Source of the DNA: Phorcus lineatus
Taxonomy: Eukaryota; Mollusca; Gastropoda; Trochida; Trochidae
Assembly: GCA_921293015.1 (NCBI GenBank)
Contig: OV121097.1
Coordinates: 14,128,924-14,192,923 of the forward strand
DNA: 64,000 nucleotides
Reading direction: 5' to 3'
Shown here piece after piece: positions 24,365 through 35,112 of the stretch. How positions within the stretch are numbered: the stretch's first letter is position 1; each line of letters begins with the position of its first letter. The position numbers and the translations under genes are program-made. The notes beneath the pieces are model-generated. The model saw nothing but the letters and a program-made list of their open reading frames with translations, was not told the origin of the DNA and searched no databases.

Positions 24365-25310
24365 TTACAAATGTTGGTTGAGCAAAAGAGATTTTAGTAA
24401 CAATTTATGAATGATAAATTTATATCTGTTTTTGTCACAAGATATTACCTTAAGCCAGTATTTAACAATCCGTATCAATCTGTCGCACAGTAATGGTAAT
24501 ATACCTAATTCACCATAGACATATGGGGATGGAGTTGTCAATTTTACACCTAAGATCCGTTTCAGGAATTTAAGATGGACTCTTTTAATGACCTTTGCTT
24601 CCATGAAACCCCAAACTTCACAGCCATATTGTAGGATAGGTGTAATAGAAAATTTTAAAAGCTGATATTTAACAGACACTTGGATATGTTTGTTATCATT
24701 AAATATTTGGTATAAAGAAAAGAGACCTTTAGTACTTTGTTCAGCCAATCTGTTTTGGCATTGCGAGAAGCTATCAGATGATGAAAAAACTATTCCCAAG
24801 TACTTAAAATGTGTGACAACCTTGACTTCATCTCCTTTATATGTCCAAACTTCTTTTTTCCCTAATCTACCCCCTTTTCTAAATACAACAATCTTTGTTT
24901 TATCAACAATGACATAAAGGCCCCATCTATAGCCTTACTTCGAAAGGGCATTCAAACCATTTTGCAAACCTTTAACAGTATTACTAAACATGGCCTCAGC
25001 AAAAAGCAGAAGCACAAGTCGGATTCCTCTACATTTATGCCTAGACCCGTAGAAGTTGATAAACTGTCAACAATGTCATTTATGAATAGGGAAAACAATA
25101 AGGGAGAGAGATTTTCACCCTGTCTAACTCCAAACCTTGAGCTTATACCCGATGTATATAATCTAAACCACAAAGCCTGTCCATTGATGAGATCAAAAGC
25201 CTTACGGTAGTATATGAATGCACAGTATAACTTTGAACCATTATTTAGTGAAATATTAATCAAATAATGCAACAAAAATATACAATCTATCGTACTATAT
25301 GCTTATGCCG
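24365..25310 (-). pseudogene. LINE reverse transcriptase, dead, minus strand
   Basis: Read on the minus strand: AYSTIDCIFLLHYLINI, then FIYYRKAFDLIN (motif A with the catalytic Asp changed to Tyr), GVRQGENLSPLLFSLFINDI (motif B, intact), LLLFAEAMFSN (the F-A-D-D box changed to F-A-E-A), and LQYGCEVWGF with LKRILGV in the thumb. Both catalytic sites are lost and there is a frameshift near 25020. It is 5'-truncated at about 25310. It resembles the CR1/Jockey group; clade not assigned. It lies just upstream of lectin gene 1 in the opposite orientation. Confidence 0.85.
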
Positions 25311-25876
25311 ACAGTGATTTAGTTTGGTTTTTGTGGCAGCAGCAAATACACTCCAGGCTAAGGTAATAATACTGATAAAGATCTAGATTGCATAACATGC
25401 AGCCTGCTAAAAGCTAAGTTGAATTTCTACTTTTTACTAAGTATATAAGAAAAAAGTTCGTCGAGTTCATTGAATTCTGAAAAAATACAGATTCTGTGTA
25501 TCAAAATTGAAACAATATATTTTATGTGCCGTTCCAGTTGTTGAAGATTTTTTTTTGGAATCTAAACTTCACGTGCTGAGGATTTCCATTGGAAACGGTT
25601 AGTATGATGTATTTTGAAAGCAAAATTAAACTAATTGATTATCTAAAATGATTAAGAATAAAAAAACAATTTGGTTGACAACTTATTTTTTGTAACATAA
25701 CTTTGCAGAGAACATTAAGAGGGCGATTTAAGTTAACATGTTCAGAGTCTAGTTTAGTGTTGATGAATAGATAAAATGTTATTCAGGAGTTCCGTTTCCT
25801 TTGTAATAAATTCTGACAGTCAGTTTGACATTTGATACTGTGTTCAGTAGTTCCTGAATTGTTTGTCTTCAGAAGG
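25311..25876. other. Upstream region of lectin gene 1
   Basis: No TATA box is obvious. GTTTGTCTTCAG at 25861-25872 resembles a splice acceptor just before the ATG at 25877, so a 5' UTR intron with an unseen first exon is likely. Confidence 0.35.
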
Positions 25877-25928
25877 ATGAACCTGCTTGTGACGACACTG
25901 CTTATGATGTACGTCTCTCACGTCAAAG
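25877..25928 (+). CDS. Lectin gene 1 exon: signal peptide
   Basis: The ATG opens MNLLVTTLLMMYVSHVK followed by Gly split across the intron, a short hydrophobic signal peptide. The donor is AAAG/GTTGGT, phase 1. This is the only ATG that gives a secretion signal in frame with the lectin exon. Cleavage probably falls close to the exon end. Confidence 0.7.
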
Positions 25929-26142
25929 GTTGGTTCTGTTGACTGAGTCAATGTATAATTTCAATAATTTCAAGTCTTTGTTTGTTGCTTCCCGTAATTC
26001 CCAATACAAAGTCATAATATTCTTAGGTACAAAATCATAATAGATCGATATCCAGTTGATAGTAAACAATGAATTGTTAACCTTCCTTCAAATATTATAC
26101 CTTGACAAAATGACTTTGAATGTTTAAGTATTTTCTTCACAG

Positions 26143-26331
26143 GAGATAATATAATGCTGGGCAAACCAAGTAAACAGTCCAGTACATTTGGCAGTAACTA
26201 TATCAGTACAAGAGCGAACGATGGTTCAACCAGCAGAAGAAGCACGACTCGATCTGAACAAAGTCCATATTGGCAGGGGGACCTGCAGGGATATTACAGA
26301 ATACTCAACATCACTGTCACCCGTGGCTCTT
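26143..26331 (+). CDS. Lectin gene 1 exon: F-type lectin, first half
   Basis: Acceptor TTTTCTTCACAG, donor CTCTT/GTAAGT, phase 1 at both ends. It encodes DNIMLGKPSKQSSTFGSN, the N-terminal strand typical of fucolectin and F5/8 domains, then SPYWQGDLQGYYRILNITV, the equivalent of PWWQVDLG..YRI. The family's His of the SCTHT segment is absent, and the RGDCC loop reads RGS, without Asp or the Cys pair. Fold assignment is firm; sugar binding is doubtful. Confidence 0.82.
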
Positions 26332-26695
26332 GTAAGTTTAACTTGACATTTTGCATTAATTTTCTAAAATACATACAGGATATATAATGTGTTTTCAGTA
26401 AACAATTGATGGGCACTAAAGACGTTTGAGACTTCTGATCAGAAATAAATGATTTATATTGTAAAACGCCATAAAGTACATGTATAAACGCTTTAAAGGA
26501 TACTTTATACAACAGATTCAAAAGGAAATCAATGTCAAACTTTTCGAAAAATATTTGAACTTGGCTATACACTAGAAATCTGTTAAGTATCTCTGATGAG
26601 TAATTAATAGTAGTATAATGTACATTAACGTTTCCATCCATGTGTTATAATCGTTTATATAAACTAATAGATTTGATTTCATCATGGTTTTATAG

Positions 26696-26929
26696 CGCTT
26701 TACATACGAGGTGCCTACATTGGGGTCTCTGTCCTTGACGTGTCTGATCCAGACAGTGACGTCCATATGTGTGGACAATGGCCAGAGAGTGACACCTCAT
26801 CTTCCCTGACCTATATGTGCAGCTTCCAACAACCCGTGAGGTTTGTCAGAATTTGGCGTGAAGATGCCTACTACCATCTGGCTATTGCCGAAGTAATTGT
26901 TGAAGCACCCTCTGAACAGGTGCCTAGAG
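26696..26929 (+). CDS. Lectin gene 1 exon: F-type lectin, second half
   Basis: Acceptor TTTTATAG, donor CTAGAG/GTAAAC, phase 1 at both ends. It carries YIGVSVLDVSDPDSDVHMCG, then LTYMCSF, and ends VRFVRIWREDAYYHLAIAEV, matching the closing strands GRYVRV...LxICEVEV of the family. The two Cys correspond to the conserved pair in this half. The exon ends in a short PSEQVPR linker before the PAN domain. Confidence 0.8.
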
Positions 26930-26999
26930 GTAAACATGTTTTTGTTTGGCAAAACCAGCTATGTAGATTCAAATTTTTAAAAAAACGTCAACGTTGAAA

Positions 27000-27360
27000 T
27001 TCTTAATTTTGTTATCAAAAAGCTAATAAATCTACAAAGACTAATCTTCATTTGGTGAACAATTAAACAAGATTTTAAATTTGATTTTCTTCCAAACTTT
27101 CCAGTTTATAAAAGCTCCATAGCTTAACAAACAGTGTTACAATGATTAATCCCCCCACTTAACGAGCCATTCCACTACCTTAACTCATGCCGTTCATTAA
27201 TTCATACACATACAGGGCATTTCTAACATCCTTCATTCTTCAACTTAAAGTCATTATCTAATCTTGGCAAGGCAAACAATGAAGTTTCAGTGATGGTCAA
27301 AAGCGTTTTAGGACATAGGCCTACCAAATTAATCACAAAAATTTTGGAAAATGAAGAGTA
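27000..27360. other. Intron sequence
   Basis: Start of the long third intron of lectin gene 1; nothing recognisable. Confidence 0.5.
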
Positions 27361-27366
27361 TAGTAC

Positions 27367-27680
27367 GTTTTTGGTTACACGTCATTATTTAATACTTACC
27401 GTAGACAAATATCTATGCCTATTTATTAGCTATATAATAATAACGACTCCGTCCCACTGTTATATTTATAGAATTGAGACTCGTGAGAGTTACCTGCCCA
27501 CGGGTGATACGTCACTTCCGAAAGCTCATTAGCAATTCTAGTCGCCTCACCCGGTAATATCTGCATAGAGGGGATGAGGCCGGACTCATGAAGGTGATTG
27601 TCTACGGTAAGTATAAAATAATGACGTTTAACCAAAAACATACTATTATTTACAACTTACCTCCAACAATCACCTATGCC
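27367..27680. repeat. Inverted repeats beside the DIRS element
   Basis: GGTTACACGTCATTATTTAA, continuing to TACCGTAGACAA (27373-27409), is mirrored by TTGTCTACGGTAAGTATAAA and CGTTTAACC (27599-27635). A smaller pair (AGGTGATTGT...GGTAAGT and ACTTACC...ACAATCACCT) overlaps the right arm. Inverted terminal repeats are expected at DIRS ends, so this may be the element's 3' terminus; a separate foldback element is the alternative. Confidence 0.6.
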
Positions 27681-27934
27681 GAATGCCACTGTTGGCCGGC
27701 GGGTCGGATACAGACACCCGTGGGGCAGCCCTGAATTGTCCAGTCTATGAATGCGACTAATTACCTATGCGGTAGAGGCCCCCCTCAACCTCATCGTCAA
27801 ATCTCAATGGTCGACGGCCACATAAGCATTAAAATGAACAACACAACAACGAGTAAGTTGAAACAATATATTTTATTCTTGATAAAACACACAAGAAGGA
27901 TTGGAAGATGGCAACCCCGACCAGACGGGTCGTG

Positions 27935-28330
27935 TCTTACCCCGACTGGGAACGCCCCCTTCCGGGGCCTCCCCCGCCAGACGTGCGCTGCTGTGTGAAC
28001 ACTTTTACTCCTAGTCTCGCGACTCCCTCCATATCATCCAAAGATAAGTCGCGTAAGTAATGGTTGGCGAATACAAAGCCCGACTTCCAAAAGCAGCTGG
28101 CCATGATGTCCGCTCACGCTAGGTTACTATGCAGAGCCATAGTCGCCGATATGGCCCTGATTTAATTCGGATTGGTCCGCGTGGGTGGGGGGAGATCCGC
28201 CGCCTTGTAGGCGTCCAAAACCGCTGACCTAAGGTAAACCCCAAGTTGCCTCTTGTCAATCTCCTTCCAACTCGTCTGTGAGTGAGGAAGGAAGAGCCTG
28301 CGTCCCAATTGTTTTGTCAGATCCGAGGAC
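27935..28330 (-). pseudogene. DIRS tyrosine recombinase, C-terminal part
   Basis: The minus strand has RRLFLPHSQTSWKEIDKRQ, LRSAVLDAYKAADLPPPTRT, a stop in place of the residue before IRAIS (which carries the box II Arg), MASCFWKSGFVFANHYLRD with the catalytic-type Tyr, and DLSLDDMEGVA. These are the conserved C-terminal landmarks of DIRS recombinases. Two in-frame stops (28160 and about 28112) and the missing N-terminus make it non-functional. Confidence 0.82.
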
Positions 28331-28419
28331 AACCTTATAAGGTGTCTGCAATCCCTCTCTCGAACATGTATATTTAGAGCAACCTGCAGAGACCTGGGTC
28401 GGAGTCTCCCCCTCTTTGT

Positions 28420-29057
28420 ATAAACTTGGCACAATGTCAGGAACCCCGGGCGGCGCTGCCACTGCTGCAGAGGCAGAGGCTCCCGCTGCTCCTGCTCTAC
28501 ATCGAGAACTGCACATCGTGTCTGTGCAGGTATTGGACGATGGGTTTGGTCACCCGATTGAAGAGCCACGGGGCTGTTGGGATTCCAAATGGCAGGACGT
28601 TCCACTGGAAGTGTCGCCCTGCCAAGACAAACCGGAGGGATCTGCGGTCCGCGGGGCAGATTGGGATGTGCAGATACGCATCCTGAAGGTTCAGAGAAAC
28701 CCTGCAATCCGACGGTTGCAGTAACTGCATGACAGATCGCACGGTCAACAGTCGAAAATATGGCGTCCGCTCAAGGAACGAGCGGTTGAACCACTTCGTG
28801 TCGTGTATCAGCCGCTAATTTTTCAGCTCTCTTTTTGGTCTTATGAAAACCGGGGAGTAATATTCGGGTTTCAAATTCTCGAGTGAAAGTTCGACCACCG
28901 CTCCTTTGGAGACTAGAATCTCTACCTGTTCGAGAGTGAGTGCAAGCCGTTCCGGCTCCAACGAGTGCTCTACTAGCGAACAGGTCAAACGGGGGCGGAA
29001 AAAAACGCGAATATGAAACCCCGCTCCAGAATCTGGCATACATATTCGTCCAGGCAC
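28420..29057 (-). pseudogene. DIRS reverse transcriptase, N-terminal half
   Basis: In different frames the minus strand gives EILVSKGAVVELSLEN with YYSPVFIRPK, then SLNLQDAYLHIPICPADRRS (motif A with Asp), LRFVLAGRHFQWNVLPFGIP and TAPWLFNRVTKPIVQYLHRH. This is the DIRS/Gypsy-like pattern DLxDAYxHIPI...FKVLPFG. The YLDD-box region is scrambled by a frameshift, leaving EQREPLPLQQWQR and FLTLCQV, after which the domain is lost to a deletion. Confidence 0.82.
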
Positions 29058-29156
29058 AATTGCCTACAGTTGGCCAAAAAATGAGAAAGCTGGCCTCCCA
29101 CTGGCCCGTCTAAATTGCTCACAATCAGCAGGGGCAGGTGTAGACGCTCCCAGAAG

Positions 29157-29760
29157 TCACTGCTTCTTGGGAGTTCCAGCGTACCCACGCCCTCCGGCAC
29201 GCTGGAACTTCTTGGGCGTCCTTTTGGAAGAAGGGCCAGCGTTGTAGTCGCTGCGACCCTTACCTGACCGGCCCTCCCCCACGAAAGGACACACCACCGA
29301 ACTAGAAAGCGACTGGAGACGCCGTGGTGGTACCCTTGCGCTTGGTGAGCAGTTGGTGAGCTCCTGCTGGTGCGTCTCCTGCCGGTGACGCAGCGCCTCA
29401 GCAATGTGCCCATCGAAGAGGGTAGGAGAGGAGCTTGGAGCATTTCTGAGGCGTGTGCACATCTCCATCGGGAGATTAGTGCGTGCTAAAAACTCATCGC
29501 GCCTCAGATTGATCTGAACCAAATTCCCGGCCACAGAGACAAACCCCTGATAGAGTACTTTGGCGCCTGACTCCATCCATGGCTTGGCATGCGTGTGCCA
29601 AGGAGTTGGATATGCCAAGGATACTCCTGGCCTCCTTGTCCAGATTGGACAGATGGGCATGCGACACAGAGTGTGCCACAGCTGGGGACGCTACCCTCCG
29701 GACGTCGTCGTACAAGGCAAGAGGGTTGAGGCCAATAGGGGGTTTTGCCACCGGGAGTGC
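29157..29760 (-). pseudogene. DIRS gag-like region
   Basis: The minus strand opens with MAKPPIGLNPLALYDDVRRV and then, in a shifted frame, ILGISNSLAHACQAMDGV. It continues VSVAGNLVQINLRRDEFLAR and a basic, Ser/Pro-rich tail with KRTPKKFQRAGGRG. This matches the general layout of the first open frame of DIRS elements, a presumed nucleocapsid-like protein. The assignment rests on position and style rather than on a catalytic motif. Confidence 0.6.
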
Positions 29761-30254
29761 GGCTCTCTGGCGATCCTAAATCACCAGAGGGGGAAGTATA
29801 CGTTCTGGAGACTACCTACGCTGGAGCGGTGAAGAGCGGAAAGCTAGCAGTCGACGCTCGGGAGTGTAACATCGTGATCAGGAACCTGCAAGAAGAGCCT
29901 AAGGAACTACAGGACAGCGCAATCACTAAAGGTAAAGTCCTCGGACTCGTCAGAGATGAACTTTAACTCAAAGATGTGTAAGCTGTGAGAAAAGAGAATC
30001 GCGGAACTGGGAAATACCCTGGTGTAGTCATAGCAACTCTTAGTTCATCTGAACAAGTGTTTACGAACAAATCTAATCTGAAAAAAGCAAACATTGTGAT
30101 GAGGTGTACATCGAGAATGACATAGAAGCCGAAAAATTGGAAGCTAACTTTAGAACACTTCTCCGAGAAATGTGCAAGCACAAAACGTACACCGAAAGGG
30201 GAGGTAAAGTGATGAAAGTCAACCCCAGGCATCATAAACATTAGAGGTGTGCCC

Positions 30255-31315
30255 GTCTAGGATTCTGGAACGTGGGTGGATTTTCAATTAAAGACAATGC
30301 TAATTCATATTTTAGAAAATCTGTTATTGAATCATGTGATTATGATGTGTTTGATGTGTGTGAAACTTCTTAAATCTTAATGATGTTTTAACTTGTGAAG
30401 GTTATCAATGGTACGGTAATAACAGATATACCCATGGGAAGAGGGGGGTCTGGCGGTGTTGGTGTTTTTGTAAAATATGACTTATTGCTTTAATGTAAAT
30501 GTGTTAGATAATAATGTCGATGGTATTTTATGGCTTACATTTTCATCTAAAACCTCTGATTTTGCATTCTGTATCTGTGTGTGCTACCTGCCCCCTAGGA
30601 AGGTCGATCCGACCTTGTAGCTCAGAGGAGTTCTTCAACACTTTGCAAGAGCATGTGTGTCAATATCAAAATATAGGTCGGCTGTACTTATGTTGTGACT
30701 TCAACGCAAGATGTTCAAGCAGCACGGACTTCATCGCGGGGGTGGATCACGTGACCCCACGTGGTGTAATCGACTACGCTGACAACGGTCACGGTAACCT
30801 TTTGATTGACTTCAAACAAACATACAAACATGTTGAACGGCAGAGTTGGTACGGAAGACTTTACTCATGTGTCATATCGAGGCAAATCAGTTGTTGACTA
30901 CGTATTAGTACCATATGAACAGGTGGCATTTTGTGAGGATTTTAACGTTCGGCTCGTTTCTGATGTTCAGTTATCTTTCAATCTGCAAGCCTGTGAAAAG
31001 ACACCGGGCCACAGTTTACTAGAATGGACTATTGATTTAGACTATATGAGTGAGAAACTGAACTTGTGTGAGAGTGATGGAAAAAGTGTGAACATTCAAT
31101 ATGTAACGTCGGATATTCCTGAATCTTTCCTTAACGACACAAATGCTGCAGTTAATGTGGACAGGACAGTGGGACTAATAGAGTCAGCCTCAGTAAGTGG
31201 GGATATAAACATAACCTATGGTCACTTCACTCAGCTACTGGAGTCTGAAATGAAAGACAAGTTGCCAAGCAAACTTATCTCAAACGAACCATTTTGTCTG
31301 GGCAAAGCGCTGTAA
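30255..31315 (+). pseudogene. LINE AP-endonuclease, degraded
   Basis: Pieces in three frames read LGFWNVGGFSIKDNANS, YDVFDVCETS (the Glu of the ET motif), CVCYLPPR-like CATCPLGR, LYLCCDFNARCSSSTDFIAG (GDFNAR with Gly changed to Cys), NGRVGTEDFTHVSYRGKSVV followed by DYVLVP, and TPGHSLLEW where SDHS is expected. Loss of the Asp before the catalytic His and several frameshifts show that it is inactive. From 30806 to 31315 it is open for 169 codons. Confidence 0.8.
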
Positions 31316-32782
31316 AACCAAACCTTACTGGAATGAACTTAGTTCAAGTTTTTCCTAAGTAACAGCGAAAGAGAGGGCTTGGGTTAGATCTAAAGGATCA
31401 AAGCAGGTAAATGATAGATTCAAACATGGTTTCTGTTATGAAAAAAATAATTTTAACAAAACTCTTAGGCAAGCTAAGAGCCGGTTCCAGCAGTTAAAAA
31501 AAAAGGACAATCTTTCGGAGATGTTACAGGACTCATCACGTGATATCTGGAAGGAACTCGGAAAGCTCGGAACAGCTAACGACCGGAAGACAGACATACC
31601 CATGGCAGTAGTGAATAGTGACGATAGTGTAAGCACCGATACAGATTCCATCCCGCACGGATAGGAGACTGACTACAGACGCTTGTATCAAGCACAGAAT
31701 TGCAGCTCAGGATTCGATGAGGGACACCTCAAGTATATCAAGGAAGAAATGAGCAATATTCCATTCAATACTTCTTATAACTCTGTTTTTCTTACAATCT
31801 ATGAAGTAAGAAATGCGATTGAGCGAGCTAACTTGAACAAATCAGCTGGTTTAGATAATATCCCATCTTCTGTGTTGAAGGACGAAACTTGCATCAAACT
31901 TCTGTACATGATGATTAACTTTAGCTTCAACAATGGTTGAATCCCAGCGATAAGGAGCCGTTGAACAATAGAACCTATCCTAAAGTCAAGCAAGCACACC
32001 GACCCGAGAAACACCTATAGTTCAGGCCGATAACAGTTTTATCTATCCCTTCCAAGATTTACGGCGATGTTATCATTCATAGACTTTGTACATTTTTAGA
32101 GTGTGAAAATTTATTTGTGGACGAATAAAATGGATTCCAAAAGAGACGATCGTGCCTCGACAATTTCCCTCTATGAAACGATCCCTCAATGACAACGTTA
32201 CGTGTTCAGTCAAAGTTAACCAGTGTTTCCAGTAGACTCGGGTGTTAAGCAAGGCTGTGTGCCTTCACGGACCTTATTCTCCATCTACATCAACGTACTA
32301 GCTAATGAACTGAAATTAGCCAACTATGGTATACAAGTAGATGATCAGCTGTAGCTGTACTATTATATGCTGATGACATTGTCCTGTTATCACCTGATTC
32401 ACAGGGATTGCAAACACTTTTAGATATTGTATATGCTTTGACTTCGAAATGGAGACTGAAGATAAACCGGGAGAAAACTAAAGTTTTACTCTTCAGACCG
32501 AAAAATGCACTAACATCAAGTTTTTCGTAGGGGCGAGGATGAGACAGACTAAACTGAAAATTATAGATACCTGGGGATATGGCTAAATGAACACAGTGAT
32601 ATGAGACTAGCTGTGAAAGAACTCATCAAGTCAGCTTCCAGGGCACTAGGATTTCCTCTCCATAAGTATAACACATGCGCATGCACTACAGCGTCTTCAC
32701 TCGACTTTTCGAGAGCCTTGTATAGCCAGTTTTATCCTTTTGTTCAGGAATATTTGGGAGTTCGCATGTACACTGATAGAGA
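31316..32782 (+). pseudogene. LINE reverse transcriptase lacking motif A
   Basis: The region gives VRNAIERANLNKSAGLDNIP and SSVLK, then degraded PILKSSK and NGFQKRR-like sequence, then GVKQGCVPSRTLFSIYINVL (motif B), YYADDIVLLSPDSQGL (intact YADD box) and KWRLKINREKTKVLLFRPK. Only about 25 codons separate the fingers block from motif B, against about 90 in relatives, so motif A with its catalytic Asp has been deleted. The reading is cut at about 32782 by a MITE. Confidence 0.82.
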
Positions 32783-33154
32783 TTATTACCCGAGGAAGTG
32801 TGTCATATGACTTTTACGAAACGAGTGTGAATTTTTGTATTACCAGAGCGAGAGCGAGGGTAATACACTAATTCGCACGAGTTTCGTAAAAGTCATATGA
32901 CACACTTCCGAGGATAATAATTTCTTTATTACCGATTCTACACCATTTCAAAGGCATGGAAATATTCAGAAAACGGCATCCTTCCCTTCCGCGGGCCCGC
33001 TACAGTGACGTCACGAACAATGATTTAATGACGTCACAGACGACGAAATACGGTAACTCGCGCTAAGACAATCGTTAATAGGCAAAAGTGATATGTGCAC
33101 ATGTGCTCATATTGAAAATATGACACCGCTTATGAATAACCATATGGGTAATAA
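32783..33154 (+). mobile_element. ATTACCC MITE, copy A, inside LINE
   Basis: Ends are TTATTACCC (32783) and GGGTAATAA (33154). Inside: a hairpin with arms GTGTCATATGACTTTTACGA and the complement near 32898, whose tip reads CCAGAGCGAGAGCGAGG; then CCCGCTACAGTGACGTCAC and a second TGACGTCA 23 bp on. The LINE protein resumes right after it (IQRRAARAFLGVSRNTHN). No open frame. Related copies lie at 48082, 50942 and 61847. Confidence 0.85.
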
Positions 33155-33689
33155 ATGTGTATACTATACAGCGCAGAGCAGCAAGAGCGTTCCTAGGGGT
33201 CTCACGGAACACGCACAACATCGCTGTCAGAGGGGACATGGGCTGGCCTGACAACACAAATTGTATCTTGAGGTAGCTCGTCTGTGGTGTCGGTTAGAGA
33301 GACAACCACAAGGATCCCTCACAGCTTCGGTATATGCCTGGTCAAAACGTTTTAGCAAATTATGGGTAAACAGAGTTTTAAAAGTTTTTAATGACTTAGA
33401 ACTAACTGCACTTTTAATCAGTTTGGACAGATCTATTGGCTGGATTAAACGTCAGATTACTTCACGCCTAAAGGTAATAGACCAGAAATGTTGGCTTAAC
33501 AAAGTACAGACAATGCCAAAACTGAGAAATTACAAGACTTTTAATACTACTATAAACACCGAATGTTACCTCAGCCTCCAACGTTTCAAGCGATCCATAC
33601 TAGCCTCGTTACGATGTGGGTCTTTAAAACTGGAAATTGAACGGGAAGATATAACATCCCCCCCCCCCACCTTACCAGACACTTTGTAA
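33155..33689 (+). pseudogene. LINE C-terminal domain
   Basis: The LINE resumes with IQRRAARAFLGVSRNTHNIA and RGDMGW, the usual thumb and connection block. It moves frame near 33260 into RLERQPQGSLTASVYAWSKR and ends LASLRCGSLKLEIERED before a stop at 33687. A CGxLPLxIE-like ending is common in these LINEs. Confidence 0.75.
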
Positions 33690-34141
33690 ATAATAATGCT
33701 CCCACTCTTGCGTCGAGGACGAAAACCATTTTCCTTTACAGTGCCCTTTTTATAGATATATACGTCTTTCTGTTTTACTTACGATTTTTAATAACAACTC
33801 TTTTATTTGAAATACTTTAGATTTTAAATTCCAATTTATATTATCTTCTAAAGTCTATTTATCAAAATTAGGTTTAATGTGTTTTAAAATGTTTTATCGT
33901 CGAAAAATTTTCCCAACTAGTATAGCACAAGTAAGTAATTATTTTATCAACAATGTACATTCTGTGATATTACTTTTATTATTTATTTATGCGTTTATGA
34001 TTTTCACTGTGTCTCTTCGGCCTATTGAGGCCCAGCATAATTCTTTTATCTTGTATATTCATGTGTATCTACACTTCGTAATTCTATGCGTGACACGTTA
34101 ATTAACAATTCATTCATTCATTCATTTATTTATTCATTCAC

Positions 34142-35112
34142 TTTTCAATAATGCCCACGGGTCATATTAATACAAATTATAAACCGACAGAAACAGGGAA
34201 AACAATTTTGTTCTAAAATATTAAGTAGTAGACAATGTTTTTTTGGTTTTGAAATGAGTCGTGCAAACAGTCGCGTTAACCTTGGTATATGCGTTGCACG
34301 TGCGACTAGCATTTATCCGCACTGAGTCACTTTAAAATTAACTCAAATACTTTTATAACTTTAATTTATGATAATATTCTTAGCCCCTTAGCATGCGTAT
34401 GTCGTCAGGATCTAAAGAAGTGAAAGGTCACAAAATTGTGACCGGTTGGGATAAAAAGGGAGGGAACTAAATTCCTCCGTTCCTGACTCTGACTCTTAAA
34501 ATACTAATCAAAATTCGTTCGTTTAATTTCATAATTCTAAGACTTCAATGCATCTGTTTAATCAACTTAAGGTCCTTAAGGTAACCTTAGTGCAATGGTA
34601 AAGTAAGGGAGTTAAGGTTAACCTTAGTTAAGGTAGCTTTGTGAAAGTAAGCCCTGAACAACTTCACCTGGCAAGTTTTACATGACATTCGTCTCTCTCC
34701 GTCAGTTATAATTACTCGTTAGTTTTTCAACTATCAAGAACAGTCTCGGCGAAGTCTCTGAACATGCAATAGTTAGGCTATTGTGTCCTTGCTCACTGGT
34801 TGGTGAGGCTTCTGATAATAAACAAAAGTTCTCTTGGGCATTCTGATTCAATGTACTGAGGTAAGACTTTAAACACTGTAAAACACACACCTTAAGTCCT
34901 GCTTGTACTCTTGTAACATAATGGACTTTTGGTGAAACCCCGGCCTTGACTGCTTGGTGAGTTTATTGATATACAACACACTTTGTCCATCAGTGAAATT
35001 GATAGAATTCAAAGTTGAGTGTAATGTCTGGCATCTTTGACCAGTCAGAATAGCAAGTGATGTTACTCATTTTAGAGGCATTTGATGTAAGTTGATGACA
35101 TGTTTTTATCAG
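34142..35112. other. Intron sequence
   Basis: The remainder of the third intron of lectin gene 1. No recognisable element apart from short AAGGTAACCTTAG-type repeats near 34572-34640. Confidence 0.5.

Larger units (their letters stand above)
27690..29830 (-). mobile_element. DIRS-like retrotransposon, internally deleted
   Basis: Read on the minus strand: a gag-like region, a reverse transcriptase N-terminal half, and then the C-terminal part of a tyrosine recombinase, with the rest of the reverse transcriptase and RNase H missing. The combination of this reverse transcriptase type with a tyrosine recombinase is diagnostic of the DIRS order, which integrates by recombination rather than with an integrase. 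It is markedly richer in GC than its surroundings. Several frameshifts and stops make it inactive. It lies within the third intron of lectin gene 1, antisense to the gene. Confidence 0.85.
29835..34141 (+). mobile_element. Second LINE, CR1/Jockey-like, decayed
   Basis: A plus-strand LINE with, in order, an ORF1-like segment (ECNIVIRNLQEEPKE, GKVLGLVRDEL, PGVVIATLSSSEQVF), an AP endonuclease, a reverse transcriptase, a C-terminal domain and a 3' end carrying (ATTC)n/(ATTT)n at 34104-34141. Many frameshifts and stops and one MITE insertion (32783-33154) make it dead. It abuts the DIRS element, with opposite polarity, in the third intron of lectin gene 1. The exact 5' border with the DIRS element cannot be fixed. 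Confidence 0.82.

Noticed and set aside
28416-28724. Plus-strand open frames of about 100 codons
   Set aside because: They are antisense to the DIRS reverse transcriptase, which gives the recognisable protein; high GC keeps the antisense frames open.
29745-29966. A single plus-strand gene starting at 29745
   Set aside because: The first part is antisense to DIRS gag and the second is LINE ORF1-like sequence; the frame runs across a junction between two elements.
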